Shown: one piece after another, positions 58,922 through 64,000 of the stretch | Numbering within the stretch: the first letter of the stretch is position 1 | Layout: every line of letters starts with the position of its first letter | DNA from: Shewanella sp. 1CM18E | GTDB taxonomy: Bacteria > Pseudomonadota > Gammaproteobacteria > Enterobacterales > Shewanellaceae | Assembly (NCBI RefSeq): GCF_023161665.1 | Contig: NZ_JALNTW010000001.1 | Location: 539,444-603,443 of the forward strand | Direction: 5' to 3' | Length of the DNA: 64,000 nucleotides | Made by a program: the position numbers and the translations under genes | The notes under the pieces: generated by a model | What the model was told of the DNA's origin: nothing | The model's database searches: none | What the model saw: the letters and a program-made list of their open reading frames with translations, nothing else

Positions 58922-60444
58922 TTGTCATCATTTGCACCACAACACAAATTTAGCGCAAACGAGAGACTATACATGCTACAAACCTTGATAATTTATATGC
59001 TACTTCCGATGATAAAGCAGCTTTATAAAGCCCTTGATAGCAAGGTTTCTAACCAATTCCTAAATAACTTTGCTGTCTACGGAGTTGGGAAAATGCCTGG
59101 CGAAACCAAGGCAGACCAAACTCGTGCAAAGCTCAATGATTGGTTCAACAAAAAAATTAGTTATGTTGAAATTAATGTTCTCGGTATCGAAAACTTAAAT
59201 GTACGCTTATACCGAAATGGATTTAATGTTGAAAATAATGAACTAAAAATTTTTTTGAATTCAGGAATAGTCTTCTACAGTCGTGCTAGATTGCCTAATA
59301 AAAAACACTCTACCCAGAAAAAAATTTGTGACCTTTCGGAAGGGATAAAATTAGAGTCAAAAGTGAAATCGGAGCTAGGTGCAATTGCTGCTCAGCAAGC
59401 CATTCATCAAAATGGTCGAAATATTCACGCCAGAAAACCAATACCAACGCTTGGAGAGTACTTACCTGAGTACCAAAATTTAATCTATTTAAGCAACCCA
59501 AAAAAAGCGGCATCAAAAACGAATCTGATTAAGCATCACTTCCCAAATTTGCTATCGCTGCCGATTAATGAAATATCTAAAAGCCATCTACTCAAATGGC
59601 TAAGATCTCATACAGTCAAACTAACAAGTAAGCAGCTTAGCTCAGGTATGTCGCCTATGATTTAGCCGAGTCGACAATAAAAGGCGCTATGAGTACCTTA
59701 AGAGCTGCTATACGTGCGGCCTCGGAAGATCCTCGTCACCCTTTCGTATTCGATGAAGAGCTACTTTGTAAGCCTCTGAAGGTGCAAGTTAACAATATTG
59801 AAGATAAATATTATACAGATAATGAACTCAAAGAAATTTACCAACAGTTGGCAGCAAGAGATAAAGAGAAGCTTAAAGGGAAGACTGTAGGGTCAGTTTA
59901 TGCTGACTACTTTACTCCACTAGCACTGCTGTGTTTCCACACAGGCCTACGCCCTAGTTACGCACTACAAATAATGAAGAGCGATATCAACTTTGCCGAT
60001 AAAAAACTAAGAATTCGTGCGACGGTAGGGAAAATCAAAAAAGACCAATATATTGAGATCACGCCTGAAATCGAAGCGATTTTAAAAGAATGGCTAAAAC
60101 ACTCATGTCACCAAACAACTTCGACTAAATGGTTATTCCCAAGCCCCAGGAGCAAAGGAGCCCATATTACTAGCTACAAAAAGACGAAAGCTAGCTTTAT
60201 AAAGCGTCTTAGCTTTGCCCATTTAGACTTTAGAATTATCAGACATACTTTCGCCACTAGACATACCAAGCAAACTAATAACATCCGCAAAACTCAAATT
60301 GCTTTGGGTCATAAAAGCTCAAAAACAACAGAACGTTATACTCATGTGAACCAAGATGATCACTGTAACGATATGGCTGACTACTCTGCATCACTAGATC
60401 AGATTATGCCGGCTAAAGCTCATGATGCCTCTATGCATACTTAG
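58922..60444 (+). pseudogene. Tyrosine recombinase (integrase) split by a frameshift
   Basis: Two consecutive frames together make one phage/island integrase. The first (58922-59665) has the arm-binding region (YVEINVLGIENLNVRLYRNG) and the core-binding domain (TLGEYLPEYQNLIYLSN). The second (from about 59643, usable start at 59689) continues with RYVAYDLAESTIKGAMSTLR and the catalytic domain: HTGLRP with the first Arg, FRIIRHTFATRH, GHKSSKTTERYTH with the Tyr nucleophile. Inserting one T after 59647 (GGTATG to GGTTATG) restores a single frame. The exact start is uncertain (TTG 58922, or ATG 58973 or 58997). Either it is inactive or the base is a sequencing error. Confidence 0.85.
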
Positions 60445-60513
60445 TGTTTACTTAAAACTCGCCTTCTCACTTTCTACCTAGTTATTGAACATCAAAAACA
60501 CAGGAGAACGTCG

Positions 60514-60789
60514 ATGAAAGCGAGTTATCAATACCAGTTAAATAACTTGATTAGCTTACTTGATGAAATATCAAGCTGCCTTGTAGAAGAGCTGAAGTAT
60601 GTCGATAGAGAGCTGTATACGCTTGAAACAGAGCTCAATTTTTTAGAGTTCGCCATAAGGAAACACTTGAGTAAAAAACACGTATTACCACTGCAGCAAG
60701 AACAGGTAATCACGTTTTTTCGCCAACACTTCAATAATTCGCATGTGGCAATCCTAACTACTAATGAGGGCACATCATTAGCCAATTAG
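60514..60789 (+). CDS. Small helical protein of unknown function
   Basis: A 91-residue protein predicted to be largely helical, with a heptad-like stretch (NNLISLLDEISSCLVEELKYVDRELYTLETELNFLEFAIRKH, shown here only in its first part by LLDEISSCLVEEL). The start has a good ribosome site (AGGAG, 7 bases). No family is recognised. It lies 69 bases after the integrase and 8 bases before the next gene, so these two small genes are probably co-transcribed island genes. Confidence 0.65.
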   Translation: MKASYQYQLNNLISLLDEISSCLVEELKYVDRELYTLETELNFLEFAIRKHLSKKHVLPLQQEQVITFFRQHFNNSHVAILTTNEGTSLAN

Positions 60790-60797
60790 GAGGCACT

Positions 60798-61199
60798 ATG
60801 AGCGATAAGAAGTCACCTTTTATCAGAGAGTATCAAAGGCAATCTAAGTCGCCCTGGCGCGACCATAGCACCGTTTTGTTACTGGCAGGCCACCAAGTAA
60901 CACAAGACGATGATATCGAATTAAGTTTTAGTCGATACATCTATCAACATAGAGATTCTGCTGGGAGGATTTTAGGTATGAGTATCAGTAAATCGATACA
61001 AGAAGAGCATCCAGAGCTTGATAGTCAATATCTGGAAGATTTGGATATGTACATGGTGTTGCTGCTGCTCAAAGAAGAAATACAAAGCTTCTGCGGCTTA
61101 TTTGATGACGAATTCGAAGTAATTTTTGGGTTACCGCCAGAAATTTATTTCGATATAGCTGAACAACATTGGGCACAAAAATTAGAGGACAGTCTATAG
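60798..61199 (+). CDS. Island protein of unknown function
   Basis: A 133-residue soluble, acidic protein. The start is supported by TTAGGAGGC directly upstream. No membrane segment or known motif is seen; the middle has HRDSAGRILGMSISKSI and the end is strongly acidic (FDDEFEVIFGLPPEIYFDIA). It follows the small helical protein and ends at a perfect terminator. The function is unknown. Confidence 0.65.
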   Translation: MSDKKSPFIREYQRQSKSPWRDHSTVLLLAGHQVTQDDDIELSFSRYIYQHRDSAGRILGMSISKSIQEEHPELDSQYLEDLDMYMVLLLLKEEIQSFCGLFDDEFEVIFGLPPEIYFDIAEQHWAQKLEDSL

Positions 61200-61209
61200 C
61201 AACAACTCG

Positions 61210-61232
61210 CGAGCCATTAGGCTCGCTTTTTA
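61210..61232 (+). terminator. Terminator after the two small island genes
   Basis: GCGAGCC / GGCTCGC with loop ATTA, followed by T5. Confidence 0.88.
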
Positions 61233-61327
61233 CTTTACTAAATCATTTTTGGGCAGAAATGAGTTTGAGCACCAGACCTATCGCGAGTGACTTAGATGAG
61301 GCAAAAATATCTCAATTTATCTTATTC

Positions 61328-61336
61328 GCTCCGACC
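61328..61336. repeat. Left copy of the 9-bp target site duplication
   Basis: GCTCCGACC, identical to 62669-62677 at the other end of the insertion sequence. Confidence 0.92.
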
Positions 61337-62668
61337 CTGACGGATCCCCACGAATTTAATAACATGCTTGTGGTTCACGCATTAACCCCTTTAGCGTCTT
61401 AAGCGCTATCAGCCAATGCGATTTCAACAGCTTTAAGTTCCTATCTTTGTATGCTCTCAAGCCTATGAACTGGTTTGAGAGTACATTGCGATGCTTGATT
61501 GAATTCGCTTGATACTGCCATTGCTTGTTAGCTGCTTTAACTGCTAAGCCCAATAGAAACAGTACAAATTGTGAAAGACTGCCAATGAGTAGTAACACGC
61601 TGAGTCGCGTTGCTATTCGAGTACCACTATCATTCATTTTTAGCCCTGTTTTAACATCTCTAAAGCTTTCTTCAATCTGCATTCTTGTTGCGTAAACCTG
61701 AATGACTTTTCTCGCTGTAGCACTTGAAGTATAAAGTGATGTTGCGAGTAACCAGGGTTCTTTTTCTCTTTCTGCATTTGCACGGGACAACTTACTGCGT
61801 CTAGCTCTATCACCCGCTGCGGTTCTATCTTTTCGTCCCATAGCATGACGTTTATATATGGCTAGACGAGATTGAAATGGAGCATTTTGTCTTAACAGAA
61901 AGTCGCCTAGGCATTGCGCTCTTGAATTAGCTTGAGCATATAAGTTTTTTGCACCATACCAATGGTTTTCCGAAAGTTTCCTGCAGCATGTTCTATTTCT
62001 AAAACGCCCCACATAATCCCAATTTAATGACTGAACCAATGTAAACCAAGGTACACGAAAACCTGTATCAGTGACGATGATAGGCTTGCAGTCTTGCGGC
62101 AACATGACTTTAAGTTTCGTCATGAATAGTCGGTGAGTTTTAGGGCTTTCTTTTCTGCTTAATGGGTGTATTTCTTCATAAAGCATTAAAGACCGTCCTT
62201 GAACGGCAATCGATGCTCTAATAAGAAAGTTGTGTTTATGTTCATCTAAATCAGACCAATCGATATGAATAATGGGTTGCTCTATTTTAGCCACTAGTAG
62301 ATAAGTCATTCGAGCGTAGATTAGCTCAATATCCCGATGTATGTGGGTATTGCCACAAAGTCTATCTATTCGTTTAATCTTATGTTTTTCTGGGGTTTTA
62401 CTATCAATATTTCGGCCTAATCCAGTGATAGAAAGGGAGCCACCATTCATAGAGCTTTCGATTGCAGCGTAAAAACTTTGTCGGCGAGTTTTGTGCATTA
62501 ACGGGGTGACAAGAGATAGGCATTTTGATAAAACTTGTTTCGCATTCATGGCATTTGCTCGTGGTAATTTTTGTTTGGCGATAAATTTGATCACCAAATG
62601 TCATGAATGTTCCTCAGCAATTCGCCTATCTCATTATTTTTATTTGTCTTTTTGTGGGAATTCGTCAG
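61337..62668. mobile_element. Complete IS4-family insertion sequence (IS10-like group), 1,332 bp
   Basis: The ends are imperfect inverted repeats of 18 bases: left CTGACGGATCCCCACGAA (61337-61354) and right, read inward, CTGACGAATTCCCACAAA (62651-62668), 15 of 18 identical. The same 9 bases, GCTCCGACC, flank it at 61328-61336 and 62669-62677, a perfect target duplication of the size expected for this group. The ends resemble those of IS10. A single intact transposase gene fills it, so a recent insertion is likely. Confidence 0.93.
61356..62549 (-). CDS. IS4-family DDE transposase
   Basis: A 397-residue transposase. The start at 62549 (MNAKQVLSKCLSLVTPLM) fits the family better than one at 62597. 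Catalytic acids are visible in IIHIDWSDLD, IIVTDTGF and the Y-R-E-K signature YATRMQIEESFRDVKTG. The stop lies next to the left inverted repeat. The frame is intact, so it is probably active. Confidence 0.93.
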   Translation of the reverse strand: MNAKQVLSKCLSLVTPLMHKTRRQSFYAAIESSMNGGSLSITGLGRNIDSKTPEKHKIKRIDRLCGNTHIHRDIELIYARMTYLLVAKIEQPIIHIDWSDLDEHKHNFLIRASIAVQGRSLMLYEEIHPLSRKESPKTHRLFMTKLKVMLPQDCKPIIVTDTGFRVPWFTLVQSLNWDYVGRFRNRTCCRKLSENHWYGAKNLYAQANSRAQCLGDFLLRQNAPFQSRLAIYKRHAMGRKDRTAAGDRARRSKLSRANAEREKEPWLLATSLYTSSATARKVIQVYATRMQIEESFRDVKTGLKMNDSGTRIATRLSVLLLIGSLSQFVLFLLGLAVKAANKQWQYQANSIKHRNVLSNQFIGLRAYKDRNLKLLKSHWLIALKTLKGLMREPQACY

Positions 62669-62677
62669 GCTCCGACC
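62669..62677. repeat. Right copy of the 9-bp target site duplication
   Basis: GCTCCGACC, identical to 61328-61336. Confidence 0.92.
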
Positions 62678-62853
62678 TCTTTAGTTTTTCTATCTTTCTT
62701 GTTATAAAAGCGCAACTTTTGACATTGGAAGTAATGGCTGTCCTATCTTTTCGTAGTTAATCAGGATGTTCATCGGATAAAATGAAGGTAATCAAGTCAT
62801 GCAAAACTCGATTAATGTAAAATAATTTTAGATGGTTTTATATATATTAGATA

Positions 62854-64000
62854 ATGAATAAAATTAACACTCCTTTAGTGAATCAAGATTCGAGTTTGCT
62901 TTTAAAGCAAACCAACAACCTACTCTGTTTGACGCAGCAACTATTGAGTCTGCATAATGCACATGCATCCATTAATGAAGTTGATACGTGGCTGCAAACA
63001 TTGTGGGATTGGGCTGACCGTAATGAAATTGGCCATGATACGCTCCCACGCACAAAAGCAGAGCTTTTACAGACAAAAGCACTTTGCATTTTTGATATAA
63101 ATCTAACCGATTTACCTGAAACGATCGGTAATCTAACTCAGTTAACCACTCTTTATTTATTCGAAAGTCAGCTAAGCGCAATCCCTGAGTCTATTGGGAA
63201 TCTGACGCAACTAACCGTGCTTAATTTAGGCTCCAATCAGTTGAACGCCATCCCTGAGTCTATTAGTAACCTGACTCAGTTGACCGAGCTTGGCTTGTTT
63301 GACAATAAGCTCAGTACAATCCCTGAGTCCATCGGTAATCTGACTCAGTTGACCAAGCTTGAATTGTCCGAAAATCAGCTAAGCGCAATCCCTGAGTATA
63401 TTGGTAATCTGACTCAGTTAACCGAGCTTGGCTTGTTCGGAAATAAGCTGAGTGCAATTCCAGAGTTCCTTGGTAACCTGAACCAATTAACCAAGCTTTC
63501 GTTGTCCCACAATCAGCTAGGCGTTTTCCCAACGTGCACTGGTAACCTGATTAAACTGAAAGAGCTTGGTTTAGCTGGCAATCAGTTGGACACAATCCCT
63601 GAGTCTATTGGAAATCTAACTCAGTTGACCGAGCTTAAATTAGAAAGTAATCAACTAAGCGCAATCCCTGATTCTATAGGGAATCTGACTCAGTTGACCG
63701 AGCTTGGTTTATTCAGTAATCAACTAAGCGCAATCCCTGAGTCTATTGGAAATCTAACTCAGTTGACCGAGCTTATATTAGAAAATAATCAACTAAGCGC
63801 AATCCCTGATTCTATAGGGAATCTAACTCAGTTGACCGAGCTTGATTTAAGCAGCAATCAACTAAGCGCAATCCCTGATTCTATAGGGTATCTGACTCAG
63901 TTGACCGAGCTTGGTTTATTCAATAATCAACTAAGCGCAATCCCTGAGTCTATTGGAAATCTAACTCAGTTGACCGAGCTTAAATTAGAAAGTAATCAAC
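62854..64000 (+). CDS. Leucine-rich repeat protein, 3' end outside the window
   Basis: An open frame from ATG 62854 to the window end, 382 codons, with no stop. The first 75 residues are helical (NQDSSLLLKQTNNLLCLTQQ, WLQTLWDWADRNEIG). Thirteen 23-residue leucine-rich repeats follow, of the form LSAIPESIGNLTQLTELxL-xxNQ. At DNA level the repeats are 69 bp and many are nearly identical, so they have expanded recently. No signal peptide is seen. Such proteins bind other proteins; in bacteria they include effectors and defence components. No strong ribosome site precedes the ATG, so the start is uncertain. Confidence 0.85.
   Translation, partial: MNKINTPLVNQDSSLLLKQTNNLLCLTQQLLSLHNAHASINEVDTWLQTLWDWADRNEIGHDTLPRTKAELLQTKALCIFDINLTDLPETIGNLTQLTTLYLFESQLSAIPESIGNLTQLTVLNLGSNQLNAIPESISNLTQLTELGLFDNKLSTIPESIGNLTQLTKLELSENQLSAIPEYIGNLTQLTELGLFGNKLSAIPEFLGNLNQLTKLSLSHNQLGVFPTCTGNLIKLKELGLAGNQLDTIPESIGNLTQLTELKLESNQLSAIPDSIGNLTQLTELGLFSNQLSAIPESIGNLTQLTELILENNQLSAIPDSIGNLTQLTELDLSSNQLSAIPDSIGYLTQLTELGLFNNQLSAIPESIGNLTQLTELKLESNQ
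63102..64000 (+). repeat. 69-bp tandem repeats coding the LRR array
   Basis: Thirteen units of 69 bp are visible to the window end. The later units (from about 63,580) alternate between a few nearly identical versions, with a pattern such as LESNQ, LFSNQ, LENNQ, LSSNQ, LFNNQ and again LESNQ. This suggests duplication of blocks of several units. Confidence 0.85.

Noticed and set aside
59640..59690. Programmed frameshift in the integrase gene
   Set aside because: No slippery heptamer or downstream structure is evident at the joint; a simple one-base deletion explains it better.
61169..61402. A 77-codon plus-strand frame crossing the left IS end
   Set aside because: It starts inside the preceding gene and runs into the insertion sequence, so it is a chance frame as it stands.
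63102..64000. CRISPR array
   Set aside because: The regular 69-bp repeats are fully coding, have no unique spacers and translate to leucine-rich repeats.

Overview
The window looks like chromosomal DNA of a marine gammaproteobacterium, most probably Shewanella or a close relative. This is inferred from gene content and order, not from a database search. Pointers are the rpsU-yqeY-dnaG-rpoD block, a long-type PyrB, an NhaD antiporter, a separate gspA/gspB-like pair, a DUF2750 protein, and a sulfite dehydrogenase gene surrounded by monohaem cytochromes. Positions 1 to about 57,500 are dense core genome. From the tRNA at 57451 to the window end the DNA is AT-richer and has the marks of an integrated island.

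Layout. 1-5369: glutamate synthase gltB (5' end outside the window) and gltD. 5687-7290 (minus): a nickel superoxide dismutase cluster (sodN, its processing protease sodX, a His-rich membrane protein and a repeat-type helical protein), with a near-consensus Fur box upstream. 7641-12903: GNAT and VOC proteins, mtnN, a CbiB-like protein, a coupled DUF2721/TRIC/NTF2-like trio and a small secreted protein. 12959-16871: tyrS, an M23 murein endopeptidase and anmK. 16950-26526: a membrane-bound winged-helix regulator with a beta-propeller, divergent from a TonB-dependent receptor, an S9 peptidase and an alkaline phosphatase. 26741-31556: aqpZ, DUF2750, erpA, a coiled-coil membrane protein and a ClC protein. 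32180-34527: a sulfite dehydrogenase operon. 34723-41002: Bax-like protein, an atypical Lgt, pyrB, hemL and nhaD. 41088-49493: gspB/gspA-like genes, cca, lpp with an L,D-transpeptidase, rlmA, uppP, folK and folB. 49807-57141: plsY, a 2OG-Fe(II) oxygenase, tsaD, and the macromolecular synthesis block rpsU-yqeY-dnaG-rpoD.

The island (57451-64000+) starts at a tRNA-Ile2 (CAU) gene. It holds two tandem paralogous AlpA/excisionase-like regulators, a tyrosine recombinase gene broken by an apparent one-base deletion, two small unknown genes, a complete IS4-family element (61337-62668) with a perfect 9-bp target duplication, and the 5' part of a leucine-rich-repeat gene that runs off the window.

Functional themes. 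The NiSOD cluster with a Fur site suggests a switch to iron-independent superoxide defence when iron is scarce. The sulfite dehydrogenase operon would pass electrons from periplasmic sulfite to c-type cytochromes. The regulator/TonB receptor/peptidase/phosphatase block looks like a nutrient-scavenging locus. The parts most worth following up are the NiSOD accessory genes and their two adjacent palindromes, the tandem regulators and broken integrase of the island, the LRR gene with internally amplified repeats, and the Bacteroidetes-like Lgt.
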